From Salinimicrobium sp963709775 (GTDB taxonomy: Bacteria; Bacteroidota; Bacteroidia; Flavobacteriales; Flavobacteriaceae), in NCBI GenBank assembly GCA_963709775.1, contig CAVPXS010000009.1, positions 1-64,000 on the forward strand: DNA of 64,000 bases. The letters are read 5' to 3'. The stretch's first letter is position 1, and every line of letters begins with the position of its first letter. Below, in pieces: positions 27,807-36,242 of this stretch. The notes under the pieces are model-generated. The model was not told the DNA's origin and made no database searches. It saw only the letters and a list, made by a program, of their open reading frames with translations. A program made the position numbers and the translations under genes.

Positions 27807-30173
27807 CACCTTTTCCAGGTCTTCATAAGTGAAGATCTGCTCTTCGTGTTGTTCATTTTTTAGGTGGTATAAAACTTCCACTCTTATGGCTTTTAGACCA
27901 ATTACTCCCTGTACATCTTCAAGCTCTAATTTTTCTACCTTATCTCCTAAATACTGTTTGGACTGCAAATATTTGATGTAGCGCAAATACTCCCTTTCAT
28001 CTTTCCTGTTAGAATATACAATGGCGATTTTACCTTTTTGAGTCACCCTTTCTTCAGTTCCCTTTACATTTGCCTTGTCAATTCTTTTCTTGATGATCTC
28101 ATACCTTGCATTGTAGGTTCCATCTACATCAAATTGTTTTTCATCCATCCTATATCGAATAGAAAGCGTTGTATTATATACAAGTATCAGGGAAGCAGCT
28201 TCCAGTTTCAAAGGCATATTTTCCTGTATTTGGTAGAAGCGGTTTTCCATTTCGCACATGGTACTCAATTGCCACAAACGCAGGTTGAATAGATACACCT
28301 CGTCAAAAGGTTTGGCTTTTTTATTTGTTAGAGATGCCCCTATATAAATATTATGCTCAACCCCATCAGTCTTATATCTTTCAAAATAATGAGGATATAT
28401 CTCCTGAGCATCAATTTGTCTGCGATCAATGTAACGGGCCATCGTGCGATTGATTTGCTGTACAGCTTCATCATAATTTTTTCGATGATTGTAAATTATT
28501 CCTGTTTCAGAATTCACGTTTTTTCGGTAACCGCTCACCTTTTCCTCTAAAACAGGTGTTTGTTTTTCAATATGTGCCATAACAGGATCTATCTCCCGCT
28601 GGAGTAAATTGAAAACTTTTTGCTCACTAGAAGTGCTCAAACTGTCGGCGAGATCATCCTGAAATTCTTTAATACGAAATTTCACCTGCTCATAAATATC
28701 CAGTTTTTCGATTTCTTCAGCCTGGCACACAATACTTGTAATAAGTTCCAGTTGATCAAGCAGATCTTTTTGAATGGCTTCATTACGCGCTTCCGAAGAA
28801 GCTACAATATCAATTTCTCCATACAAAGGATAAACATCTTCAAAAGTAATATCCTTAAATGAGGCAAGTCCATCTTCGTCAAGATCTCTGATGAATTTTC
28901 TTGCCTCCTTTTCAAAAATCCATAAAACACTGGGATGAATAGAAGTACATTCACTTTGTATTACAGCCTTAACACGATTTTCAAACTCTGCCTTACTGCG
29001 TTCTACAGCCGTTACTATATAAGGTAAGATATCTTCAAGTTTTGTAGCGTTTATGCTGTTGAGTACATTTTTTTCAAAAGAGACCAATTCAAGCATTCCC
29101 ATCAAAATATTATTTTTAGCAATAGGAGCCAGAATGGCACTTTTCACACCTGCGTCAACAAGGGACTTTGCCAAGAGATTTTCTGAAGATTTTGAAGAAA
29201 ATTTTGTGACGTTAGGAATGCTGAAGTAATTGTGTTCCTTCACAAGTTTTTGATAAGCTTCCTCCTCGAGAGCCTCCCTGCAGTCTACCGTTTTCTTCTC
29301 CCGAAGCAAGAAACTTGGTGAACGATTTCCCATCATTCTCTCAAAAGTCGATTCCTGTTCATTATACATGGTAAATCCCACCCGAAGATTTGGAATCTTA
29401 TATATGGATTTAAAAATCTCCTCAAACTTCTCCATCTCTTCATTTCCTGAAGTATTTCTTTGCAACAAAGTTGTTTTTAGATCGGAGATCGCATCATCAA
29501 CAGTCACATCTGTAAGAGTAATTATGGTGAAACCCTTAAAGATCCAGCTTTTAGGTGGGAATTTTTGTTTCCAGAATTCCACGTTCTCAATATTCTGGAT
29601 CAATTCGTCAACATCGTCTTTGGTTATTTCACAAGCATTTTCGCCGGGTTCCAGCTCCATAAAATGGGAATCAAGTTCAATTCTATAGTGCCTTAAAATG
29701 CCATTTTCATCGGGTATATCATAGTATAACGGTCTTGAAAAATCCATATCATAACCATAATACTTATTGAGGATTAGAATACAGGCATAGATATAATCAA
29801 GGTCTTCACTAAGATCTCTCATGTTTAAACTGAAATCTTTTCCCGCACCCGCCAGTATCTCTCTAAACTTAAGAGTAGAATTAAATATGATGTTGTGAAA
29901 AGGAACAGAAATGGCTTTGATCTGTGTGCCCGAAAGAATTTCGGGAAACAGATCTTTCATGAGGATCCTGATTGGATCTTTCAATTTATTCAGATCTTCG
30001 GAGTTCTCAATTCCCTCTTCCAAAACAGGAAAACCGGAAATATAATCGAGTATCTTTCCCAGGTACTCTTTTGATATCTTGCTTGATTCATTCTCCAGTT
30101 GCCGGCGATACTGCTCAATGATCTTGTGAAAACTGATCTTTATTTCCAGGGGGAATTCCTTTTGATTCTTCAT
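27726..30173 (-). CDS. Large GAF-domain protein of unknown function
   Basis: 815 residues, no signal peptide and no clear membrane helix. A GAF-like segment spans about residues 300-400 ('KSLVDAGVKSAILAPIAKNN', 'LMGMLELVSFEKNVL'). It is followed by a conserved stretch 'FEDVYPLYGEIDIVASSEAR' that recurs in Bacteroidota proteins of this architecture. No kinase, cyclase, HTH or phosphodiesterase motif is recognisable. It is probably a cytoplasmic sensor, but the ligand and output are unknown. The final 27 codons are antisense to the last helix of the HD-PycTM gene. Confidence 0.75.
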   Translation of the reverse strand: MKNQKEFPLEIKISFHKIIEQYRRQLENESSKISKEYLGKILDYISGFPVLEEGIENSEDLNKLKDPIRILMKDLFPEILSGTQIKAISVPFHNIIFNSTLKFREILAGAGKDFSLNMRDLSEDLDYIYACILILNKYYGYDMDFSRPLYYDIPDENGILRHYRIELDSHFMELEPGENACEITKDDVDELIQNIENVEFWKQKFPPKSWIFKGFTIITLTDVTVDDAISDLKTTLLQRNTSGNEEMEKFEEIFKSIYKIPNLRVGFTMYNEQESTFERMMGNRSPSFLLREKKTVDCREALEEEAYQKLVKEHNYFSIPNVTKFSSKSSENLLAKSLVDAGVKSAILAPIAKNNILMGMLELVSFEKNVLNSINATKLEDILPYIVTAVERSKAEFENRVKAVIQSECTSIHPSVLWIFEKEARKFIRDLDEDGLASFKDITFEDVYPLYGEIDIVASSEARNEAIQKDLLDQLELITSIVCQAEEIEKLDIYEQVKFRIKEFQDDLADSLSTSSEQKVFNLLQREIDPVMAHIEKQTPVLEEKVSGYRKNVNSETGIIYNHRKNYDEAVQQINRTMARYIDRRQIDAQEIYPHYFERYKTDGVEHNIYIGASLTNKKAKPFDEVYLFNLRLWQLSTMCEMENRFYQIQENMPLKLEAASLILVYNTTLSIRYRMDEKQFDVDGTYNARYEIIKKRIDKANVKGTEERVTQKGKIAIVYSNRKDEREYLRYIKYLQSKQYLGDKVEKLELEDVQGVIGLKAIRVEVLYHLKNEQHEEQIFTYEDLEKVLGKVVSGNKTENREDDSYHKDSVGNP

Positions 30174-30269
30174 ATGTTAAAATTACAGGATTTTGAACCC
30201 GCTGCCCCAGGGCTCGTTCATATTAACATTAATTTATCTATTCCACCATTCTCTCTCCACTAACTTCCT

Positions 30270-30277
30270 TATTTTTG
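30270..30277 (+). promoter_or_regulatory. Putative -7 box of the TlpA-like gene
   Basis: TATTTTTG matches TAnnTTTG and lies 18 nt before the ATG, a typical short Bacteroidota leader. No TTG is found at the expected -33 distance, so support is partial. Confidence 0.4.
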
Positions 30278-30295
30278 TGCAAAATGTAACAAATT

Positions 30296-31417
30296 ATGCG
30301 TAAAATTTTATTAGTTGGACTGGTTGTTCTCCTTGCTGCTTGTGAAAGTGAAAATGAGGGCTACCGTGTAAGTGGAACAGTACAGAATGCTCCCGACGGG
30401 CAAAAGGTTATTGTTTCAGAATTAAATGACAGTAACACCCAGGTTGTGCATCTGGATACTATAGAAGTTCAGGATGGCAAATTCGAATTAGATCTTCCTG
30501 AAATAGAAAAACCTACGATTAGCTTCCTAACCATTGAAGGAACCCGGGGAAATGTGGTCTATATTGCCGATAATACACCTATAGATTTTAAAGTGTATCC
30601 TGACAGTATTTATTCTTCCGAAGTTTCGGGAGGAGAAGATAATGAAGTACTATCGTCCTACCTTAAGAATGTAAGAGAGGTAAGCAGGAAAATGGGAGAT
30701 AATAGAACTGCCCTTAGAGAAGCAATGATGAACAGGGATTCTGTTACTCTGCAAAACTTACAGACTTTTCAGCAACAGTTATTTGAGGAAGATAAACAGG
30801 CGAAAGTTGAATTGATCGAATCAAATCCTAATTCTATTGTATCTGTAATGATCCTGCAGGACATGTTGAATACTTCAGCTTTCTCTTCTTCAGAATTGAT
30901 GGGGTTTTATAATCAATTAAGTCCCGAAGTTAAAGAGGTTCCTTTGGCAAAAACAGTAAAAACACGCCTCGATAAAATGAGTAAAACCGCTGTGGGCAGC
31001 AAGGCTCCTGGTTTTAGTGCTCCTACCCCACAGGGAGACGAGCTTGCTTTAAGCGATGCTCTTGGAAAGGTAACCCTTGTGGATTTCTGGGCTTCCTGGT
31101 GTAAACCCTGTCGTGTAGAAAATCCAAATATTGTGGAAGTATATAAGAAATATCACGATCAAGGCTTCAATATCATCCAGGTTTCCCTGGACCGTCCCGG
31201 GCAAAAAGAAAAATGGATCCAGGCTATTGAAGATGATAATCTTGGGGAATGGAACCATGTCTCCAATCTAATGTTCTGGCAGGATCCTGTAGCAGTGGAA
31301 TATGGAATACGCGCTATCCCGGCAGCCTTCCTTTTAGATGAAAATGGAAACATCATTGCAAAAGATCTTAGAGGAGAAGCCCTTGGAGAAAAAGTTGGTG
31401 AGGTTTTAAATAACTAG
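30296..31417 (+). CDS. TlpA-like thiol-disulfide oxidoreductase lipoprotein with DUF4369-type N-terminus
   Basis: 373 residues. The lipoprotein signal 'LLVGLVVLLAACESEN' places Cys16 at the N-terminus of the mature protein. Residues 20-120 resemble the beta-rich DUF4369 domain ('YRVSGTVQNAPDGQKVIVSE'). After a helical middle, residues 232-373 form a thioredoxin-like AhpC/TSA domain with the redox pair in 'FWASWCKPCRVENPN' (C269, C272) and cis-Pro loop 'YGIRAIPAAFLLDENG'. It is likely a membrane-anchored thiol reductase outside the cytoplasm. It is monocistronic, ended by a strong terminator shared with the convergent SIMPL gene. Confidence 0.92.
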   Translation: MRKILLVGLVVLLAACESENEGYRVSGTVQNAPDGQKVIVSELNDSNTQVVHLDTIEVQDGKFELDLPEIEKPTISFLTIEGTRGNVVYIADNTPIDFKVYPDSIYSSEVSGGEDNEVLSSYLKNVREVSRKMGDNRTALREAMMNRDSVTLQNLQTFQQQLFEEDKQAKVELIESNPNSIVSVMILQDMLNTSAFSSSELMGFYNQLSPEVKEVPLAKTVKTRLDKMSKTAVGSKAPGFSAPTPQGDELALSDALGKVTLVDFWASWCKPCRVENPNIVEVYKKYHDQGFNIIQVSLDRPGQKEKWIQAIEDDNLGEWNHVSNLMFWQDPVAVEYGIRAIPAAFLLDENGNIIAKDLRGEALGEKVGEVLNN

Positions 31418-31450
31418 GCTTTCTGAAGCTAATTCCATTTAAAAATTGAA

Positions 31451-31478
31451 AAGGGTGCCCCATGGGCACCCTTTTTTT
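31451..31478. terminator. Strong intrinsic terminator between convergent genes
   Basis: Stem 'aagggtgccc' / 'gggcaccctt' with a three-base loop and a seven-T tail. Placed between the TlpA-like gene and the convergent SIMPL gene; it works on the plus strand and perhaps both. Confidence 0.9.
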
Positions 31479-31494
31479 ATTCTAATACTATATT

Positions 31495-32169
31495 TTAGTT
31501 AAGCAGAAACTCAACATTAACCTTAACTGTAATTTCCATTTCTCCCGGGGCGATACTTTGTTGCTCTGCACTATCAGCTTTCATTTCCATCACCCTGTAA
31601 ACAGGCTGATAATGATCTGTTTGCACCTCCGAAATATGAATTGCTTTGCCCGCACTCTGCCCTAAGGCAGTTGCATATTCTTCTGCCTTCATTTTTGCAT
31701 TCAAAACTGCCTTTTTTCGAGCTTCAGATTGGAGAGCATCTTTTTTTGAGGTCCTGAATTCAATACCATCAATCCTGTTCAATCCTGAATCAAGTAAACC
31801 AGACATGATCTTTTCATAATCCTTCAGATCCAATAATTCAATAGAAATCGCCTGATTGGCAGAATACATTGTATCCTTGGTATTATAATTAACTTCTTTA
31901 TTGAGCCTTATATATTCGGTTTGAATATTTTTTGAAGCCACTCCCTGGGATTTCAAAAATTTAATCACCTGATCTACCACTTTATCATTTTTCCGCTTAA
32001 CCTCTGCAGCTGTTTTTCCGGTATGTTCTATTCTGGAATTGATAAGAACTTTATCGGGAACTATGTTTACGGTTCCGGTTCCAAGTACAGAAATTGAAGG
32101 AATAGGTTTTTCTTGAGCAAAGCCTAATGAGTATCCTAAAATGGCAATTAAGAGAAGATATTTTTTCAT
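31495..32169 (-). CDS. SIMPL-domain (DUF541) exported protein
   Basis: 224 residues with a Sec signal 'LLLIAILGYSLGFAQE' cleaved after Ala. 'ISVLGTGTVNIVPDKVLINS', 'LKSQGVASKNIQTEYIRLN' and 'ARKKAVLNAKMKAEEYATAL' are the usual SIMPL blocks. SIMPL proteins (BP26/OMP28, YggE) are periplasmic oligomers linked to oxidative-stress protection, with the biochemical role unresolved. It follows the rhomboid gene by 47 nt on the same strand and is probably cotranscribed with it. Confidence 0.92.
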   Translation of the reverse strand: MKKYLLLIAILGYSLGFAQEKPIPSISVLGTGTVNIVPDKVLINSRIEHTGKTAAEVKRKNDKVVDQVIKFLKSQGVASKNIQTEYIRLNKEVNYNTKDTMYSANQAISIELLDLKDYEKIMSGLLDSGLNRIDGIEFRTSKKDALQSEARKKAVLNAKMKAEEYATALGQSAGKAIHISEVQTDHYQPVYRVMEMKADSAEQQSIAPGEMEITVKVNVEFLLN

Positions 32170-32216
32170 AATTAATGAATTTAATTAATACTGAATTTCC
32201 AATTTCAGTGCCAATG

Positions 32217-32867
32217 TCAGATTTTTCCGGTTTTTTGTAGGAAAAAAAGTAAAACAATGGGAATTGCAAGTAAAATAACCATCAACAAACTTGTTGTAAA
32301 CAATTGGGGCACAAGAATTAAGGTTAAAATATAACCACCTACAGCACCCCCGAAATGTGCATCGTGGCCAATATTTCCTATCCTGTTTTTCATTCCGTAG
32401 ATGGAGTACAACATATAGCCAATTCCAAAAACGTATCCCGGGATAGGAATGGGGATAAAAAACATGTAAAGACTCATTTCCGGGTAAAGCAAAATACCGG
32501 CATAAATAATTCCCGAGACGGCGCCGCTGGCTCCTACAGCATTGTATTGTAATTCATTTTTATGAAAATAATAGGAGAGTAAATTACCAATGAGCAAACT
32601 GGCAAAATAGATTAGCAAAAAACTAATACTGCCAAGGGAGGTAATTACAATATCGGCAAAAAAGAACAAGGTAAGCATGTTCAGAAAAAGGTGTGCAGAA
32701 TCTACATGTAAAAATCCTGAAGTCAGGATCCTAATCTTCTCACCTCTTTTAACCGCTGCAGAGTTGAATTTGTATTTTTCGAAAAACGAATGATCCTTAA
32801 AACCCTTAAACGAAAAAATAACATTGGCTGCTATAACTAGAATGGTAACAAGGTCGAAATCTCCCAT
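32217..32867 (-). CDS. Rhomboid-family intramembrane serine protease
   Basis: 216 residues with about six transmembrane helices. The catalytic serine is S114 in 'VGASGAVSGIIYAGIL' (GxSG) and the histidine is H171 in 'HDAHFGGAVGGY'. The conserved 'VDSAHLFLNMLTLFFFADI' in helix 2 supplies the HxxxN support residues. The family cleaves transmembrane substrates within the inner membrane; the substrate is unknown. It is divergent from an acyltransferase gene. Confidence 0.93.
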   Translation of the reverse strand: MGDFDLVTILVIAANVIFSFKGFKDHSFFEKYKFNSAAVKRGEKIRILTSGFLHVDSAHLFLNMLTLFFFADIVITSLGSISFLLIYFASLLIGNLLSYYFHKNELQYNAVGASGAVSGIIYAGILLYPEMSLYMFFIPIPIPGYVFGIGYMLYSIYGMKNRIGNIGHDAHFGGAVGGYILTLILVPQLFTTSLLMVILLAIPIVLLFFLQKTGKI

Positions 32868-32897
32868 TAATGCTAAAATTTAGTGCCAAATATACCA

Positions 32898-32905
32898 TAT
32901 ATTTG
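32898..32905 (+). promoter_or_regulatory. Putative -7 box of the acyltransferase gene
   Basis: TATATTTG, an exact TAnnTTTG match, lies 16 nt before the chosen ATG and argues for that start over a GTG inside the promoter region. No TTG is present at the expected distance. Confidence 0.45.
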
Positions 32906-32921
32906 CCTAAATGACTTTTTC

Positions 32922-33830
32922 ATGCAGCGTTTAGTTTTCTGGCTGGTTTACCCATTTTTGTGGCTTATTTCCATTCTTCCCTTTAGGCTCTTCTACCTCT
33001 TTTCGGATCTTATTTTTCTTGTCGTATTTTACCTGGTTGGGTACAGAAGGAAGACGGTACTAGAAAACCTGAAACTCGCATTTCCCGAAAAATCGGGCAC
33101 CGAACTTAAAAAGATCAGGAAAGACTTTTATCGGCATATGGTGGATATGTTTCTGGAAATGATAAAGAGTCTCTCTATCTCCAATGAAGAGCTAAAAAAG
33201 CGATTTAAATTTACCAACATTGAAGAAATTCAGAAGATTAGGGACATGAATAAAAGTATCCTTCTAGCTTGCGGACATTACGCCAGCTATGAATGGATGA
33301 ATGCCCTGCAGCTTTACGGGCTGGACTATAAAGGTTTCGGGGTTTATAAAAAGGTGAAAAACCGCTATTTCGATCAGCTTGCGAAAGACATTAGAGGTCG
33401 CTATGACGGGGTTCTTATTTCCACAACCCGGGCAACAAGGGTAATTACTGAAAATGAAAAAAAGGGAATTCGCGGAGTTTATGCAATGATCGCAGATCAA
33501 TCCCCAAAAATCTCCCGGGCCCGAGCCTGGACAAACTTTATGGGAGTAGATGTACCTGTATTTTTGGGGTTGGAACATCTATCCCATTCCCTGGATATGG
33601 TAGTAGTTTACCTACATGTAGAAAAAGTTAAAAGAGGCTATTATGAAGCCTCTTTTAAAACCATTTCATATGAACCGGCTAAGGAACCGCAGTTTTTCAT
33701 TACCCGTAATTATTTTGATAAACTAGAAAGTCAAATCAAACAGGAGCCCCGTTACTACTTATGGACTCACAAAAGATGGAAACATAGGAATGCTTCAAAA
33801 TCCCGGGATGCTGTAATCATTAAAGATTAG
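32922..33830 (+). CDS. LpxL/HtrB-like lysophospholipid or lipid A acyltransferase
   Basis: About 302 residues from 'MQRLVFWLVYPFLWLISILP', which supplies the N-terminal membrane anchor. 'LLACGHYASYEWMNALQLYG' gives the HxxxxE/D active-site motif in its Bacteroidota form (GHYASYEW). 'ADQSPKISRARAWTNFMGVD' and 'PVFLGLEHLSHSLDMVVVYL' follow as acceptor and CoA/ACP-binding blocks. The enzyme adds secondary acyl chains to lipid A or a related lipid at the inner-membrane face. A longer GTG start would overlap the promoter. The gene converges with glmM, overlapping by 11 bp at the 3' ends. Confidence 0.9.
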   Translation: MQRLVFWLVYPFLWLISILPFRLFYLFSDLIFLVVFYLVGYRRKTVLENLKLAFPEKSGTELKKIRKDFYRHMVDMFLEMIKSLSISNEELKKRFKFTNIEEIQKIRDMNKSILLACGHYASYEWMNALQLYGLDYKGFGVYKKVKNRYFDQLAKDIRGRYDGVLISTTRATRVITENEKKGIRGVYAMIADQSPKISRARAWTNFMGVDVPVFLGLEHLSHSLDMVVVYLHVEKVKRGYYEASFKTISYEPAKEPQFFITRNYFDKLESQIKQEPRYYLWTHKRWKHRNASKSRDAVIIKD

Positions 33831-35208
33831 CAATCTCCTTTATTTCACCGATCATCTTTTGAGCTACTTCATCTGCCCTCTCCTGGCTCTTTGCTTCGGT
33901 ATAAATCCTTATGATAGGTTCTGTATTGGATTTCCTAAGATGTACCCAATGTTCCGGAAAATCTATTTTCACTCCATCCACAGTACTCACCTCTTCCCCT
34001 GAATATTTCTGTTCCACCTGCTGTAAAATTCTATCTACATCAAGCTGCGGAGTAAGTTCTATTTTATTCTTGCTCATAAAATATGAAGGATAAGTCTTTC
34101 GCAGTTCAGATACCTTCATCTTCTTTTCTGCCAAAAAGGTCAAAAACAGAGCTACTCCTACGAGACTGTCCCGACCATAGTGAAGCTCCGGATAGATGAT
34201 CCCTCCGTTACCTTCACCTCCAATGATGGCATCGTTCTTCTTCATTAATTCCACAACATTTACCTCACCTACAGCACTGGCTTCATAACTTCCTCCATGT
34301 TTCAAGGTGATATCCCTAAGAGCACGTGAAGAAGAAAGGTTACTAACTGTATTGCCGGGGGTTTTACTTAAAACGTAATCTGCGCAAGCCACCAAAGTAT
34401 ATTCCTCCCCAAACATTTCCCCTTCTTCAGTTATAAAAGCAAGCCTGTCAACATCTGGATCTACTACAACTCCCAAATCTGCCTGTTGCTTTTTTACAAC
34501 ATTACATATGTCAGATAGATGTTCTTTTAAAGGTTCGGGATTGTGAGGGAATTCCCCGGTTGGTTCACAATAAAGTTCAATCACCTTCACTCCCAGCCTC
34601 TTTAATAACTTCGGAATAGCGATTCCACCTGTGGAATTAACCCCATCCACTGCAACAGTAAATCCTGCTTCAGCAATTTTTTTAGCATCAACCAACGGAA
34701 GCATTACCACTTCTTCAATATGAGTATCGATATAATGGTCCACTCGCTTTACTTTCCCAAGGTCATCCACTTCTGCGAAAGAAAAATCGGCATTTTCTGC
34801 TATTCTAAGGATTTCAGCTCCTTCATCTCCACTTAAAAACTCTCCTTTTTCATTGAGCAGCTTTAAAGCATTCCATTGCTTAGGATTGTGACTTGCAGTA
34901 AGAATAATTCCCCCATCTGCTTTTTCCATTGGAACTGCAACCTCAACAGTAGGCGTTGTCGAAAGATCAAGATCAATAACATCAATCCCAAGGCCTGTAA
35001 GTGTATTCATTACCAGTTGTTGGATCATGTGTCCCGAAATCCTTGCATCCCGACCTACTACTACCGTTGTTTTTTTCCCTTGACGGCTGTTTTTAAGCCA
35101 GCTTCCATAAGCGGCAGCAAACTTCACTGCATCAATAGGTGTTAGATTTTCTGAAGGTTTTCCTCCAATGGTTCCGCGAATTCCGGAAATAGATTTAATA
35201 AGAGTCAT
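33820..35208 (-). CDS. glmM: Phosphoglucosamine mutase
   Basis: 462 residues of the alpha-D-phosphohexomutase family. The phosphoserine loop 'GGIILTASHNPKQWNALK' (Ser near 106), the metal loop 'VVDPDVDRLAF' and the sugar-binding 'GGEGNGGIIYPELHYGRD' are clear, and 'LRKSNTEPIIRIYTEA' is the phosphate-binding C-terminal loop. It interconverts glucosamine-6-P and glucosamine-1-P for UDP-GlcNAc, feeding peptidoglycan, LPS and the glycan locus of this window. Opening 'IKSISGIRGTIGG' fits the GlmM branch in Bacteroidota; phosphomannomutase activity cannot be excluded. Confidence 0.9.
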   Translation of the reverse strand: MTLIKSISGIRGTIGGKPSENLTPIDAVKFAAAYGSWLKNSRQGKKTTVVVGRDARISGHMIQQLVMNTLTGLGIDVIDLDLSTTPTVEVAVPMEKADGGIILTASHNPKQWNALKLLNEKGEFLSGDEGAEILRIAENADFSFAEVDDLGKVKRVDHYIDTHIEEVVMLPLVDAKKIAEAGFTVAVDGVNSTGGIAIPKLLKRLGVKVIELYCEPTGEFPHNPEPLKEHLSDICNVVKKQQADLGVVVDPDVDRLAFITEEGEMFGEEYTLVACADYVLSKTPGNTVSNLSSSRALRDITLKHGGSYEASAVGEVNVVELMKKNDAIIGGEGNGGIIYPELHYGRDSLVGVALFLTFLAEKKMKVSELRKTYPSYFMSKNKIELTPQLDVDRILQQVEQKYSGEEVSTVDGVKIDFPEHWVHLRKSNTEPIIRIYTEAKSQERADEVAQKMIGEIKEIANL

Positions 35209-35368
35209 AGACTTATTTTAAAGGTTTGTCAAAAATGCCATTTTCTAAACTTATTTTTCTGCGGAAGGAATTCAGCAAAAAATCAAGGCGGTACAAAGAT
35301 ACAGTCCTTCTGAAGCCGTCACAAACCTTAACAAAAATTAAACAGAGAGATTAATTACCTTAGCCTGA

Positions 35369-35953
35369 ATGAATTTTCTAGCTCATATATATCTCTCCGG
35401 AAACAATGAAGATGTAATTCTGGGGAATTTTATCGCGGATTCCATTAAAGGAAAAAAGTACCTCGCCTATCCTCCTGAAGTTCAAAAAGGCATTCTCCTG
35501 CACCGGGCTATTGATACTTACACCGATTCTCATCCTCTGGTAAAGAAAAGTTCTGCAAAATTACATAAGAACTACAGTCACTATAGTGGAGTAATTGTGG
35601 ATATTTATTACGACCACTTTCTTGCTTCCCGCTGGGAGGAATACTCCGAAATTCCGCTGGAAAATTTTGTGGCTACGTTTTATAAATTGCTAAAAAGGAA
35701 ATTTGATCTTTTACCTCCTCCTATTCAAAATTTCCTGCCCTACATGATTTCTGAAAACTGGTTATTGAGCTATGCGAGTATTGAAGGAATTGCCAGGATC
35801 TTATACCAAATGAACATCAGGACAAAAAATATTGTTCAAATGGATCGTGCAGTCAACGATCTACAAGAGCATTACGAGGACTTCTCTGAAGATTTTCAGG
35901 AATTTTTTCCTCAATTGCAGGAGTATTCCCGGGAGAAGATCGCTATGCTATAA
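35369..35953 (+). CDS. acpH: Acyl carrier protein phosphodiesterase (AcpH/DUF479 family)
   Basis: 194 residues starting 'MNFLAHIYLSGNNEDVILGN', the family hallmark, with 'GILLHRAIDTYTDSHPLVKK' (HRxxDxxTD HD-type metal ligands) and 'GVIVDIYYDHFLASRW'. AcpH removes the 4'-phosphopantetheine arm from acyl carrier protein. The protein length is standard. The gene is monocistronic, flanked by glmM behind and the lipoprotein island ahead; it marks the right border of the conserved region. Confidence 0.88.
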   Translation: MNFLAHIYLSGNNEDVILGNFIADSIKGKKYLAYPPEVQKGILLHRAIDTYTDSHPLVKKSSAKLHKNYSHYSGVIVDIYYDHFLASRWEEYSEIPLENFVATFYKLLKRKFDLLPPPIQNFLPYMISENWLLSYASIEGIARILYQMNIRTKNIVQMDRAVNDLQEHYEDFSEDFQEFFPQLQEYSREKIAML

Positions 35954-36187
35954 ATCATAAAAAATACTTCCTTGTAGCTAAAAATTAGACCGACAATACC
36001 TTAAGAAGATATAAAAAAGGATTTCTTGGAGCATAAGATTGCATACCTTCTTTAGGCACATTTTGCCTGCATTCTTTAATGAACAGACATCTCATATTAT
36101 TATTCATTTCGAACAATTATTGAATGTGAAAAAGAAAATATAAAGGAAAACAATGTTGAAAAGAATTCACAAATACGTGTAAAAGAA

Positions 36188-36212
36188 GAAAGCCGCTAAA
36201 AAAGCGGCTTTC
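36188..36212 (-). terminator. Terminator of the VWA lipoprotein gene
   Basis: Stem 'gaaagccgct' / 'agcggctttc' with an AAAAA loop; on the minus strand the transcript continues into a U-rich stretch. Lies about 30 nt past the leftward gene's stop. Confidence 0.8.
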
Positions 36213-36242
36213 CTGGTAACTATTAAAAATGTTAATTTAATC

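Noticed and set aside
26616..30173. A complete two-gene Pycsar operon (effector plus cyclase)
   Set aside because: The neighbouring 815-residue protein has no cyclase motif and is convergent, not co-directional.
30235..30295. Full TTG/TAnnTTTG promoter for the TlpA-like gene
   Set aside because: Only the -7 box is present; no TTG at 19-21 nt upstream.
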